A stretch of 64,000 nucleotides of DNA from Phytophthora sp. 'mugwort' (GCA_033558025.1 JAUCEF010000018.1:1674001-1738000), one strand, 5' to 3'; counted from the first letter of the stretch, positions 10,893 to 21,539 are shown. Notes: generated by a model not told the origin, from the letters alone. Made by a program: numbers and translations.

Positions 10893-10975
10893 GTGGTTGA
10901 ACTGAGCCGTGGATGTACTCCTGCCACAGGTGTCACATGAGCCACAGGAGTACATCCACAGCTCACTTCAACCAC
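10893..10975. repeat. Inverted repeat 2 upstream of the beta-mannosidase start
   Basis: The arms 10893-10923 and 10945-10975 are 31 bp with two mismatches and a 21-bp spacer. The inner 15 bp (GTGGATGTACTCCTG) pair perfectly. The core GGAGTRCATCC also occurs in the loop of the neighbouring repeat, so the two foldbacks are related. They could be a small foldback/MITE remnant or a regulatory structure. Confidence 0.85.
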
Positions 10976-11220
10976 GAAGATATTGGTGCAGCTCCCAGCA
11001 TTAAACTATAACTACGAGTATTTAGAATATCAAATCATTGTTTGGAATGATATGAGTAGTATATTACCGATTAAAGTAATAATACTACAGATGCATAGTA
11101 CAGAACACAATGAAGTGCGCCAACAATTATTAATTATTAAATAGTGGAAAACGCTAATACATTTTCCAATATTTAATATTGCCACATCTAACATATTTAC
11201 GCAAAGGCGTGTGGCAAATA

Positions 11221-11446
11221 ACAGGATAGATCACCCACCCACTTTTGTGGGCAAAGCTCCATCAATATTAGGAGTTAGCGACTACGATTTAGATATGCTG
11301 CTTCTGTCACCAGTAGAAAGCCGAGGTTTATACTAACGACTGCAATTTTGCAGCCTGCAGGGAACCTCCTATACAAATTTCCATTCTAGCAGTTGACACA
11401 TTAGATCACCCGCTCAAAGCATACAAAAACCAAATATAAAAGAATG
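11221..11446. repeat. Left terminal inverted repeat of the Tc1-type element
   Basis: About 226 bp, matching the reverse complement of 12564-12789 from ACAGGATAG to AAAAGAAT. Its length and quality exceed what is usual for short-TIR Tc1 elements. Confidence 0.88.
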
Positions 11447-11455
11447 ATTGTCATG

Positions 11456-12480
11456 TCAATAATGCGTCTTGTTGCCTTTCTTATTTAAGACTTCAATGCA
11501 TCTTCCTGGCATGGACTCAATGAGCGACATTAGCAGTGCGATGGGTACTGATTCCCAGGCCTCATTTAATGCTGCATTTAACTGCGGCACACTTTCAAAC
11601 TGTTTTCCGTCTGCATATACCCTCCTGCTCATAATAGACCATAAGATCTCAATTGGATTGCGATCTGGGGATTCTGATGGCCAGCGAGCACGAATCTCTT
11701 GCTCAGCAAAAATCTTGGTGCGCTTTGACGCGTGAATGTTTGCATCGTCCTGCTGGTAGATAAAAAAATCGATACCATAGTTCAGGTGTTCAAACGGAAG
11801 GAGATACTCGGAGACCGTAAAGACGTAGTCATCCGAGCTCTGCCTCCCCGTAAGGGTCACTAGGGGCGTCTTCCCAGACAAGCTGAAGCCAGCCCAAACC
11901 ACGACATACCCGCCACCAGCCTGCCGGCGCTTGGTCTGGCGGGGTGGCTTGCGCAGACCACGTCAGTAGCGCTGGAAGCCATCGGGTCCATCTAGGTTCC
12001 ACTCCTCTCATCGGAGAAGATATGGAGTCCCAGATGGCCCCGGTGTCTTTGCGCACCAGCATGGCGCTGACCCACCCCTTGCGTCGCTTCATGTCCTCTG
12101 GGTTGAGTGGGAGCGTATTCACCATCTTGGTGTACACCAACCAGTCCACCCTTGCTAGGGTGCGCTGGATGGTGCGCACCGACACGGTGAGCTGGAGCTC
12201 CGTCTTGAGCTGGGCAGCCGACGACGTGCCCTTGGCTGTGGCGCGGATGAGACTGCGGGTCTCGCGGTCGGAGATTGCTGGGTCTGGTCCTGGACGCTTG
12301 GCCTCCTGGCGTTGCGGTGCGGACGAGGTGACGCGTCTGACATTGTGAGTGCAGCGCCTCGTGCTCTTTGTAACAGCACGAGTGCTTAACCCAGCCTCTC
12401 GAAGCCCTTGAATCCTGCCCTTCTCGCGCTCCGTCACTCGAGGCTTCTTCTTACTTGTCTTCTCCAGCTTTGCACAATGA
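11456..12480 (-). pseudogene. Tc1-like DDE transposase, frameshifted
   Basis: Read 12480 to 11456. An N-terminal helix-turn-helix region (EREKGRIQGLREAGLS) is followed by a second DNA-binding part. The first catalytic Asp lies in HIFSDE near 12020, but in a frame shifted from the upstream part. A second shift leads to WNLDGPDGFQRY, which is followed by a stop (TGA). The frame from 11902 down is open and holds the second Asp (YQQDDANIH) and the Glu in SPDRNPIEILW. By my count 32 residues separate these, against 34 in classical Tc1. At least two frameshifts and one stop make it non-functional. Confidence 0.85.
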
Positions 12481-12563
12481 GCCGCTAGGCAGCACCGGGG
12501 ACAGCGGTTCCCCAGCTCCAGTAACTAGTCTGATGCCACTTAATTTTTTTCAATTTGGCAATA

Positions 12564-12789
12564 ATTCTTTTATATTTGGTTTTTGTATGCTTTGAGCGGG
12601 TGATCTAATGTGTCGCACTGCTAGAATGGAAATTTGTATAGGAGGTTCCCTGCAGGCCGCGAAATTGCAGTCGTTAGCATAAACCTCGGCTTTCAACTGG
12701 TGACAGAAACAGCATATCTAAATCGTAGTCGCCAACTCCTAATGTTGACGGAGCTTTGCCCACAAAAGTGGGTGGGTGATCTATCCTGT
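12564..12789. repeat. Right terminal inverted repeat of the Tc1-type element
   Basis: Reverse complement of the left terminus. The outer 40 bp are identical. Its intact state contrasts with the broken transposase. Confidence 0.88.
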
Positions 12790-13370
12790 CGCTTAGTGTA
12801 CAACCATGACCTGGGCGACTGTAATCCACTAACTATCATTTCATGCCCTTCCATCGTTTTAACATCCAGCGGCCATAATCAATACACTGTGAGCGAGTTG
12901 GTCGCATGTCCTTGTGGGTAGAGCATTTATTGATCAGTGGCAGCAAATTACCAGAATACACCTCATTTAATGAGAAAAAGAAAACGATGAACACATTTCT
13001 CGCCCATGCCGCAGATTAGGGATTGCAGGGTCCATGTGAGAATACGAGGCCGCTAACAATAAATAATCTAGTTTGGTGAATACTAAAACGAGGCAGCTAT
13101 GGGTGATTGAGCTAAAGTTTATTTGTAAAGTATGTATTCATGTATACTCTGGTGCATGTAGTGAAACTTTTTTCGGCCCAATATCCACTTTATTGTGTGG
13201 TAGACACAACTGATACAAGAACGTGTCCAAAAATACTGCGGTGCTAATACTGAAGCCAGCGTGCACGCACGAGGGCAGCGCGAGACGTCCTGGAATAAGT
13301 ACGACCCGCGTGGCGTACTAGACACAGGGAAGCAGCAGCAGCATACGCAGGCGACTGAGAGACAGGGAGG
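12790..13370. other. Upstream region of the syntaxin gene
   Basis: AT-rich spacer with no supported gene. The last 110 bp before ATG 13371 become GC-rich and purine-rich and probably hold the promoter and leader. Confidence 0.5.
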
Positions 13371-14546
13371 ATGGCGACGCGAGACTTGACGCGCCAATTC
13401 CTGCACCTACGCGCAGATGAGAAGGCAAAGGTACTGCGGCGCAAGAACATCGTGAGCCATCGCGAGGAGGGCAATGCGCTCATGAAGGGCGCGGATCAGG
13501 AGGTCACCAGTGTTGCCATCGCCCCCGGCTGGGTGGACGTCGTCAACGGTACCAATCAGCACGTGGCGGGCATTAAGGAGATGAGTAAGTGAGTCGATGG
13601 GCAAGGAAGGGCTGCAGATTGACTCACGTTGTGCGTTGCTGCAGTGGAGAAGCTGAACAAGCTTCATACGAGCCGCCTGATGGTGCGTTTCGACGGCTCC
13701 GAGTCCAAATACGAGCGTGAGATCGACCAGGTGACGCAGGACATCACAGACGAGTTCCGCAGCGCCGAGAAGGGGCTGCGGCGCATGGCGCAGAGCGACC
13801 GGAAAGGGGAGTTTTCCGCCGCGGATGCCAAGACTAGGCAGAATGTGCAGAGGTGCGTGGGTTTAGAGTGGCGATAGGAGGCAGGAGATGCAGCAGTTGG
13901 TAATTCTGGAAGTTGTAGCTAACGATCTTGGGTGTTTCGTCCTGTTTGCCGAGTAGAGCATTGGCCACGCAACTCCAGACGCTGTCGGGCGACTTCCGAA
14001 AGTCACAGAAAACGTATCTCGAACGTGTAAAGAACCAGAAAGAGGGCCCCGTAGAGTTCGACTTCCTCGCAGAAAACGATGCTAAGCAGAAACGGCGCGG
14101 TGGAGCTGATACGGTACGCTATTGTTGCTGACTGTGTCTGCAAGCGTGGTTTACCTGCTGCACCTGTCCTTGCCTCGCCGAAGAACATGATAGTCTGACG
14201 CTACTACTCATTGCTATAGGGATTCACACAGGCTCAGGTCACGGAGGTGGACATCGCCGAAGATGTTATCAATGAGCGCGACCAGGAGATTCAACGTATC
14301 GCCACATCCATCACGGAGCTGGCCACAATATTTAAGGAACTGGCAGTGCTCGTCATCGACCAGGGCACGATCCTGGACCGCATTGACTACAACATGGAGC
14401 AGGTGGTGGAGCAGACGGAGAAGGGCATTGAGGAGCTGGAAAAGGCCGAGGAGACGCAGAAGAACAGCCGCCCAATGAAGTGCATCGGACTGCTGCTCGT
14501 CATGATCTTCATCATGACTGTGCTGCTAGTGCTTAAACACTCGTAG
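13371..14546 (+). CDS. Qa-SNARE of the syntaxin-16/Tlg2 type (4 exons)
   Basis: Predicted exons are 13371-13584, 13645-13852, 13957-14113 and 14220-14546, joined through GT..AG introns of 60, 104 and 106 bp. The product is 301 residues. The N-terminus MATRDLTRQFLHLR is typical of syntaxin-16. The middle is a helical Habc-like region. The SNARE motif runs over about 204-270 with the zero-layer Gln at about 241 (VIDQGTILDRID). A C-terminal membrane anchor (about 279-298, IGLLLVMIFIMTVLLVL) ends three residues before the stop. Such Qa-SNAREs drive fusion of endosome-derived vesicles at the trans-Golgi network, so it is expected on TGN/endosome membranes with the SNARE motif in the cytosol. The family call rests on the N-terminus and length; another endosomal syntaxin is less likely. 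Confidence 0.92.
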
Positions 14547-14671
14547 AACTTGCAGGTGGACAGATTGGCATTCTGATGCGTCCCCCAGCTTTAAAATGGT
14601 TTTCAAACAGAATTATTGTATCTCATGTTTGCGTAATCCATCGACATTGTTATATTTTGCTGGTCATCACC

Positions 14672-17600
14672 ATGGACGTCGAGGTGAAGCAGCAGCAGGC
14701 GCTCATGCGCTCGCTGCGTGTGTTCGTAGACGCTCTGCGGGATATCAAAAAGGTGGAGGACGGTAGCACAGCGAACCACGACGTTGTAGAGGCCGTACGC
14801 GTGCTTTGCAGCTCTCCCGAGACGCAGAACAGCGCCCAATGGCACGACGAAGCGTGGCGACGCGGTCTCGTGCCCACGTTCCAGCGTCTGAGCCTCTGCA
14901 TGACGCGTCTGGACCAATTAGAGGTACTGGAGAGGGAGGAAATGGGCCCACAGACGTCCCGAGAAGCGGAGAAGCCCAAGGCGCCCGCGGGTCTGCTAAG
15001 TCTGCGTGACTATTCGGTGCTGCAGGCGGCTGTGGAGCTGCTCTTCTGTTGGGGCGCGTATCCTCGTGTGGCTGCTGGAGTATTAATGTCCATTGAAAAG
15101 AGGAGACCCACACGCACACTGGAGAGTGAGAAACATTGCTGGTGGTGGTTATTGTGGACTAGGGAGAGGGTGTTCGCTGACTTTTGTTGTGATTATACAG
15201 TTTCCAAGGACGTACTGATGTGGGGATATCGTGGATACACTCGAGTTTTTAATGATACTGAGCAGAGGAGTGAAGAGATGTTGAGGGAGCTGCTCGGGAT
15301 CACTCAAGCGCTATTGCAGCTGTTGTCGTTACCGCAGTTCCAGCCGATTTTGTTGCCTAAGTATGTGATGGAGCTGCTAGCTCTGCTAGTGTATGGAGAG
15401 GTTGCGAGGAATTCGGAGACGCCGACGCCTTTACAAACGGAATTCATTCGACTGCGGGAGATGATGTTGCGAGTGCTGCCGCTGCGAATGAGCATGAGCA
15501 GTCTGCGTGCGGCATTGGGACAGGCTGCACCTACAGCAAAGGAGCAGGCAGTGGGCCAGCGGTTCAAGACGCGCTGTGGTAACCTGCTGTCCCAGTTGCT
15601 GATGGAAGACGGAGGAATTGTGGCTACAATTGAGATGCTGCTTGGGGCGGTGGAAGACGGAAACACGCAGGCTCGAATGCAAGTGACCACTCTGATCTGC
15701 CAATGCCCTAGCGGTGAGGACCCGGAAAAATATGCGACTGCTTTGTGTGCTCAAGTGCGGGAGCTGCTACTTGCGGCGGTGACCCCTGAAAAGGGAAATA
15801 CTAGCAGCAAATTACTGGGTGAAATGGCAGCATTGTTGGCCGATGAGTTGGCGACACGCCACCGTGTACTATTCGACACACAGATCATGTCGGAACTGTT
15901 CTACCCGCTGCTGATCTATGAGGACAGCCGGTTGGTTGCGAGTACTCCAGTTGGGGAGGCAACCGAAGAGGCTTTGACTCGCTGCGTTGGTATTGCACGG
16001 CTGCTTCTTTGTGGCCCGCCTCCTTCTCAAGGATTCTTACAAGCTCTTGCCCCGCTTGTACGTCCACTCTTGCACATGTACGGGTTTGCTACAACCAGCA
16101 AGAGTTTTCTGGCTGCTCCGCTTCGTACGCTACTTACAGTGTGGATTCGCGCGTGTTCAAATGCAGCGCTGATTCTACAAGTGGCGATACTCCCCGTGAC
16201 GTTACCCCTCCAGTCCACTTTATTAGCTTGCGGGTACGAACGAAACTCTGCCCAAGAATGTTGGAGGCCACTACGAGAATTCTGTGCTGGAGGAGGTGGT
16301 GGCATTTCACTTCGGCTGGTGAAGCCTTCTGCATTGTTAGTGGGCAAAGAACCTGATGCCACTGAGTCGCTAAAGGCGTTTATATTGCCTCTGGTGGAGC
16401 TTCTGGGTGACAAGGAGCTCGAAAACTCGGAAGTGGTAGGCGATCTCTTTTCCTCGCTCTTACTGACGTACATGCACGTGCGTAAGCATGGCGAAGTAGC
16501 AAGGATCGATCTGAACGCAGAGAACCCCGACAGCACAACAGCATCATTGGCATTGTATGAGCCTATGAAAAGCCCCACCAGTGCCGAAGGTATTGAGATG
16601 GTGCTGATGCTTTTACTGGCGCTCATCGAGTGCTTGGGGCCATCCGTGCTACGCAGTGCTGCTACAGTGCTGCAGTGTATTGGGACGGTGTTAGAAACAT
16701 ACAACGCACCAACAGCAAAGCTCGTGGACAAGGAGCAACTAGACGAGAGCATTGAACAGGCAACGAATGCTGAAGAAGAGGAAGAAGGAGATGAGATACT
16801 AACAATATGTCTAGGGGTGGTAATGACCATTCTTGAGGCAGGTTCGATGCACCGCAGTGACGCAGAGGAGCAGCAGCTTCGAGCAATGCTTCCGGTACTG
16901 GAAATTCTGTCCTGTTATCCACGGCCCGAGGTTGCTGAGCTCTCAAGCAATGCGCGAGCACAGATTTTGAGCCGTGGCGCGCCAGAGGTTAGTGGTGCCA
17001 AGACATCCACAGCAGATGAACTGAGTTTCGAGGAAGTACTCCGGGAGGCTGAACAAGATCTATCAAGTCAGCTGGTACCATTGCGTGCGCGTGGTGTGGT
17101 GACGCTGACGAAACTTGTGCAACGGAGTCATACGCATGCGCATGATGCAGAGTGGACACCGCGCGTCCATGCCTTAGCCTCTGTCTTCCTCCTTCAACTA
17201 CACGACTCGGAAAGTTATGTATTTCTCGCGGCTGTCCAGGGATTGGCAGCACTGGCAGACGCGCATCCCGATGTGGCCATTCCTGCTCTGGTGAAGGCAC
17301 TGAGAGACCCGAATAACTCGCTGGAATCTCGCATCAAGCTAAGCGAAGCGTTGCTGTTTTCAGCAAAACGATGCGGCGAGATGCTCCCCAAATACGGCAG
17401 GCTGTTCGTATACGCGTACCTGGATTGCATCTGCCCACCACGTTCTCAGAGGAAGCATGTGGAGCGCATCCAGAAGGAGGCGAGTAAACGTGTTCAGCTT
17501 ATTCAGGAGGTGGAGAGTGAAGAGGATAAAGTAACGGCGAAAGAAGCATCACTACAAGTAAATAGCGAACCAGACAATGAGCAGGAGCTGCTTGCAGCCG

Positions 17601-18091
17601 CAACACTGCGGGCTAGCTGCTTGTCGAACCTGGCAGAAGTGTGTGCACTTTTACAATGGGGTCTGCAGCCATTCCTGCTGGACGTGCTCACTTGTGTCTT
17701 CGGCGTCCTTCAGCTGGAACTGGAGCTAGAGGGTAAGCGCCGAAAGTCTGCTGCTAGTGATGCTAGTGAGAAAGACGAGCAGCAGAAGCTGCGGAAGCAT
17801 CGAGAGGAAGAAAATCAACAGCGTGTGGTGGCTGTGCGTCGTGGAGCCGTGTTCGTACTTCGATATCTCGTAGAGCTGCTTGGCTGGAAGATGCTGGAGA
17901 TCATGCCGGATCAGTTATCGCCGCTGTATCATACGCTCAAACATGTTGCGCGCGTCGACCAGGATCACGTCGTGGCGTTCCATGCCAACCGAGGGCTGCT
18001 CGCGCTGGATGAGGTCATGCGAGCCGAGCTCTTCCCACGCGTGGAGCAACAGGATGCGGCCTTCGGCATCTCGAGCTTGCGCATTGTGTAG
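14672..18091 (+). CDS. TANGO6/RTP1-like HEAT-repeat protein
   Basis: The start is ATG 14672 in the context ACCATGG; the frame is open further upstream but that part is non-coding in character. The product is 1139 residues if unspliced. A 75-bp stretch (15126-15200) has a GTGAG donor and a TTATACAG acceptor, is a multiple of three and encodes an odd Trp-rich insert, so an intron is likely and the protein would be 1114 residues. Most of it is Leu-rich helical repeat. A region near 17040-17310 (LHDSESYVFLAAVQGLAAL) matches the first RTP1/TANGO6 C-terminal domain, and VRRGAVFVLRYLVELLG near the end matches the second. Family members act in RNA polymerase II assembly and nuclear import in yeast and in secretory-pathway organisation in animals. 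The gene starts 125 bp after the syntaxin stop on the same strand. Confidence 0.85.
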   Translation: MDVEVKQQQALMRSLRVFVDALRDIKKVEDGSTANHDVVEAVRVLCSSPETQNSAQWHDEAWRRGLVPTFQRLSLCMTRLDQLEVLEREEMGPQTSREAEKPKAPAGLLSLRDYSVLQAAVELLFCWGAYPRVAAGVLMSIEKRRPTRTLESEKHCWWWLLWTRERVFADFCCDYTVSKDVLMWGYRGYTRVFNDTEQRSEEMLRELLGITQALLQLLSLPQFQPILLPKYVMELLALLVYGEVARNSETPTPLQTEFIRLREMMLRVLPLRMSMSSLRAALGQAAPTAKEQAVGQRFKTRCGNLLSQLLMEDGGIVATIEMLLGAVEDGNTQARMQVTTLICQCPSGEDPEKYATALCAQVRELLLAAVTPEKGNTSSKLLGEMAALLADELATRHRVLFDTQIMSELFYPLLIYEDSRLVASTPVGEATEEALTRCVGIARLLLCGPPPSQGFLQALAPLVRPLLHMYGFATTSKSFLAAPLRTLLTVWIRACSNAALILQVAILPVTLPLQSTLLACGYERNSAQECWRPLREFCAGGGGGISLRLVKPSALLVGKEPDATESLKAFILPLVELLGDKELENSEVVGDLFSSLLLTYMHVRKHGEVARIDLNAENPDSTTASLALYEPMKSPTSAEGIEMVLMLLLALIECLGPSVLRSAATVLQCIGTVLETYNAPTAKLVDKEQLDESIEQATNAEEEEEGDEILTICLGVVMTILEAGSMHRSDAEEQQLRAMLPVLEILSCYPRPEVAELSSNARAQILSRGAPEVSGAKTSTADELSFEEVLREAEQDLSSQLVPLRARGVVTLTKLVQRSHTHAHDAEWTPRVHALASVFLLQLHDSESYVFLAAVQGLAALADAHPDVAIPALVKALRDPNNSLESRIKLSEALLFSAKRCGEMLPKYGRLFVYAYLDCICPPRSQRKHVERIQKEASKRVQLIQEVESEEDKVTAKEASLQVNSEPDNEQELLAAATLRASCLSNLAEVCALLQWGLQPFLLDVLTCVFGVLQLELELEGKRRKSAASDASEKDEQQKLRKHREEENQQRVVAVRRGAVFVLRYLVELLGWKMLEIMPDQLSPLYHTLKHVARVDQDHVVAFHANRGLLALDEVMRAELFPRVEQQDAAFGISSLRIV
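15126..15200 (+). other. Probable in-frame intron in the TANGO6-like gene
   Basis: GTGAGAAAC at the 5' end and GATTATACAG at the 3' end, with T-rich sequence before the acceptor. Length 75 bp, no stop, phase-preserving. Removing it joins RTLE to ISKDVLMWGYR and deletes a peptide with five Trp in 25 residues, unlike the rest of the protein. Confidence 0.7.
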
Positions 18092-18546
18092 CGAAAATAC
18101 TAATCATCTTGCTGGAAAATCATCCCTTTTCTGCCAATCATCATACGCTTCTGATTGTTCCTAGTGCAGGTATTTTCGGTGCACACTCTCGGCCTGGAAT
18201 CTCGGCAATGCTGGGCAATGATCCTGCACAAGACAAGCCAATATTGTCCCATCAGTAACCCAGTCACCTTTCGCCCTTGACGTGCTGTTGGCGCCGGGTT
18301 AGACCTGTGATGATTGCGGCTGCGAAATTGAGCGTGTCCGAGAGTGGAGTCAGCATTGTGGATACATGAATGGGGCTAATACCCGTAATGTATAGCGCTG
18401 CGTTGGCATACACATACAGGCGAGGCTGGACATCATGAACGCGGTGATACACTGTAGCAGCAAAGACGCCACGTTTCGGTGACCCCAGCTGCGATTGGCT
18501 GCAAATTTTTCTCGTCACGCTTCAACTTGCTTAGGGTGGGCACTGC
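18092..18546. other. Intergenic region
   Basis: No recognised gene. A minus-strand frame of 84 codons (18264-18518) has no recognisable domain and is not called. Confidence 0.5.
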
Positions 18547-19098
18547 ATGGCCTTGTATCCTCGCCGCAGTGATCGTCCGCCCTCATTTCTGAATTGGCAA
18601 CGTCCAGTGTCCGCTTTAACTCATCACATGTTCCAGTTCGTATCGCCCTCTCTACCGCTCGACAGACCCAAATTTAGTGAAGAAGTCTCCGAGATCGAGA
18701 GAATTCGCGCTCGTCACCGACGGCTTTGTCGCGGGCAGCAGGCTGCGTGGCCCAGCTCCAGCAGGATTGAGGCTCTAGATGTGGACGAAGGTCGAACTCG
18801 CAAAATCCCCGCTAACTGGCGCCTGAAACAGCAGCAGACGCAGCCCCGCAACCAGTTTGACGACGGCTACTGGCCCAAGTCGGCGGGTACCGAAATGCAC
18901 TTGGGCTTCAACGCCTTCGACTTCTCGGCGTCACCCGAGGCTTTCTATGACGACCCAGACGAGTTCATGATGGTCAAATTCCCATCATTGAAACTAGCCA
19001 ACAAGTCGACAACGGGTTACACGAGGTCCAGCCCGAACCATCAGTCGAGGCGTCTGTCGACGACGCGAACGCCAAAAGAGGAAACATCACATGGTTGA
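18547..19098 (+). CDS. Hypothetical protein, 183 residues
   Basis: Single open frame from ATG 18547. The product is rich in Arg, Ser and Pro, with no signal peptide, membrane segment or domain that I recognise. The stretch around DQFDDGYWPKSAG-like acidic/aromatic sequence (about residues 98-140) looks like constrained coding sequence, and codon use is similar to the neighbouring genes. No RxLR or crinkler-type motif is seen. It could be a small lineage-specific protein or the last exon of a longer gene. Confidence 0.5.
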   Translation: MALYPRRSDRPPSFLNWQRPVSALTHHMFQFVSPSLPLDRPKFSEEVSEIERIRARHRRLCRGQQAAWPSSSRIEALDVDEGRTRKIPANWRLKQQQTQPRNQFDDGYWPKSAGTEMHLGFNAFDFSASPEAFYDDPDEFMMVKFPSLKLANKSTTGYTRSSPNHQSRRLSTTRTPKEETSHG

Positions 19099-20105
19099 CG
19101 TGGCGAAGGAAATGACATCGATGGGTTTATATAGCACCAGGTTGTGGGAACGGAGATTCCCGGGGCCTTGCGTGACTGACGGATCTATCGATCAACTGCT
19201 GACTTTTGAGCAAAACGTGCAGCGGGGAGCACCTGTTCACTACACCTCATACGGCGACCAATGACGAGCACTGAACTACCAACCGTCAAACTTTGCTTGA
19301 GGTCACTGGACTTCAGTTCGCTACCTGTATCGTAGATTATTTCTTTTTGCGTTATTTGAACATTAGAAACTCCCTTCTTCAGTTTAGTTATGAAAGACCA
19401 TCGGATTGATTTTACCGAACTGGAAATATTAAGGGGGGGGAGTCGAACAGCGAAAAAAACAGCTTATTTCTTGGCCATTTTAATATCCTGGATGATTTTT
19501 CGTAATACACGTATCAGCCACCCCTCCATGTGGTTGATACCGTATTAGAAGTCGCAGCTCATTTCACGCTAGGGAAACACTAGTCAGTTATTTATTTAGT
19601 TTTGACGTATGCCTGCTTATTTGTGCGTTTCCTTTTTGCAATATTTCTTATGCTTATCTGCCCTATTTAGCCGATTCTAGTACCGGTAGTCATCAAACTT
19701 TCGCGGGGAAGGTTTGCAAAAGAATTTGCTACATTTCCCGCCTCCCATGCAAATTTCACCCGCAATGTCTGCCGCGTTGTGTGGCGTTGCCCTTGTACCG
19801 GAATTTCTGGCCTTGCAGCTTGGCCACCGCTAGGTGATCGGGCAATCCGACATGCACGTCCTGAGGACAGTGTTAGCGTTGGCGACTGCGACTGCGCAAA
19901 CCCTGCTGCGAGTTGGGCGTGCCATCACACGCAATCGAAGCTGCTATACCAAAAGTCGACGACTCTGTATCCTCGGTAGTGTTGTGAACGTTTAGCTGAA
20001 CAGCCACTCTACGCCTCAAACGTTCGTAGGGGTACGTCAACTGAAGTCCCTCTGAACACCCCCGACCCCCCCCCCCCGATCAAAAATACTGAAAATTATT
20101 ATGGT
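19099..20105. other. Intergenic region at the edge of the repeat-rich block
   Basis: About 1 kb without a supported gene. It contains short homopolymer runs (G8 near 19433, C10 or longer near 20068) and AT-rich sequence. It ends at the target duplication of the Copia element. Confidence 0.5.
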
Positions 20106-20110
20106 GCTCT

Positions 20111-20307
20111 TGTTGAAGAGATGTGTAGGCTTCAGTAGTTACTGTACCATCAGCTAGTCGCGACTCCTGGTATAGGTAACGGACGTAGGAATGCACAAGG
20201 GCACATAGGTAATAACGGACGCGAGCGGCAGCATTGCTCTGCTTGCACTCTAAATATCTACTCAGTTCCAGTTCAACCAGCTCCTGCACAAGCAACTCCA
20301 TTCAACA
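20111..20307 (+). repeat. 5' LTR of the Copia element
   Basis: 197 bp. Shorter than the 3' LTR because it has fewer copies of an internal GGTAACGGAYGTAGG-type unit. GGTTATGAGCCC directly downstream may be the primer-binding site. Confidence 0.9.
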
Positions 20308-20311
20308 GGTT

Positions 20312-21520
20312 ATGAGCCCAGTTAACCATCAAGACGCTCCCGCTGCCCAATCCCTCGCCGCACTTTCCGGTCAAGTCGACCACGTCGAAGGAGATGCTGC
20401 AAGCGCTCAAGGCGCGGAGACTTTCCCTGAAATGGGTGATGGTTCCTTTGCTCAAGGCGGCGAGCGGCTGGATCGTCTCGAGAGACTCCTCGAAAGCCTG
20501 ATGCAAGACGTTGCACGGGACCGCATGGAGCGGGCCCAGCTGCAATGCGTAACGGTGTCCGAGAGATCGTCAGCTGCGTCAAGCGTGTTCAGCCAATTCT
20601 TGGTTTCGCATCGACAACGCACGAGATCAGACTCTCTGAGTGAGGCAATGAGGATCAACACCACGTTTCGAGGTGGTGAGCAGCGGCAACAAACTTACCT
20701 GCCTACCCAACTACAACAAGTGCAGTTTCATCAGGCGCAGGAGGTACCACACTTTCAGCCTCCATTACAGACTCAGTACCAGGCGCAGTTCGCACCGCCG
20801 AGGGACTTTGGGATCAAGCTCCCGACGGCGAAGGATATGAAGCTCCCGATCGAGCGCTTCTCCGGCAAGGAGGTGTTAAAGGCCTTGGGGCTGGCTTCAA
20901 AAACTGGGGGCTCCGATTCCTGGACAACCTGATTTCCGCTCAAATGATCAGCGGCGGTGACTGGCCAGAGGAGTTCAAGGCCGGTGTACTGAATCGCTAC
21001 CTGGAGGGACCTGCCAGGAAGCATTTCGACAGAATGAAAAAGGTATGGACATCCGAGTCGCCGACGCTCGAACACCTTATGATCAGGATGCTCGAGGTGT
21101 ACGAAAAAGAAATAACGGTTCGAGCAAGCGACGCGGATGATGAGAACGAGGAACGCACCGAATAATCCTGGACGGAGCAGTACCAATACGTGGTGGCTAC
21201 TTCGGCTGACTGCTCCGACCGTTTCGTCCTGCAGTACATCTGCGAGTGCTCCGCCCGAAACTAGATGAGCGATGCAGACGCGGATCAACCGACACCGCAC
21301 GGATCACCTGAGGCAAGCGTGGGAGCTGGCCGACTTCGCTAGCACGTTCGAGCCGGAGACGAACAACTTCGCCAACAAGTGCTTTCATGGACGTGGAGCC
21401 GGTCGTGGGATTGCCGGTGGCAACATGGTCGCAAACGCCGTCTCGCACACCAGCGATAATAAATGCTGAGGTCTCAATAAACCCGGTCATATCAAGCAGA
21501 ACTGTCCTGATCGGGGAGGC
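20312..21520 (+). pseudogene. Copia gag, broken
   Basis: Opens at ATG 20312 and reads about 207 codons (to 20932), then continues in other frames around 20944-21165 and 21272-21469. A degenerate CCHC zinc knuckle lies at about 21463-21505: C-x2-C-x4-H-x4-C spacing is kept (KC.GLNKPGHIKQNC), but the second Cys is Leu and a stop sits inside the motif. The intact ancestor would have packaged element RNA. Confidence 0.75.
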
Positions 21521-21539
21521 CCCGGTTATGCGATCTTTG

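Larger units (their letters stand above)
11221..12789 (-). mobile_element. Tc1/mariner-type transposon with long inverted termini, inactive
   Basis: Element of 1569 bp bounded by inverted repeats 11221-11446 and 12564-12789 that begin ACAGGATAGATCACCC and differ at only about ten positions. One decayed transposase lies between them on the minus strand. TA is present at 11219-11220, but no TA follows 12789, so the expected TA duplication is not intact. It sits between the beta-mannosidase promoter and the syntaxin gene. Confidence 0.88.

Noticed and set aside
10826..10975. Fifty-codon extension of the beta-mannosidase upstream of the signal peptide
   Set aside because: It runs through the foldback repeats, gives a repetitive GCTPV-type peptide, and would place the signal peptide internally.
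18264..18518. Minus-strand 84-codon frame
   Set aside because: No recognisable feature and no flanking exon that would support it.
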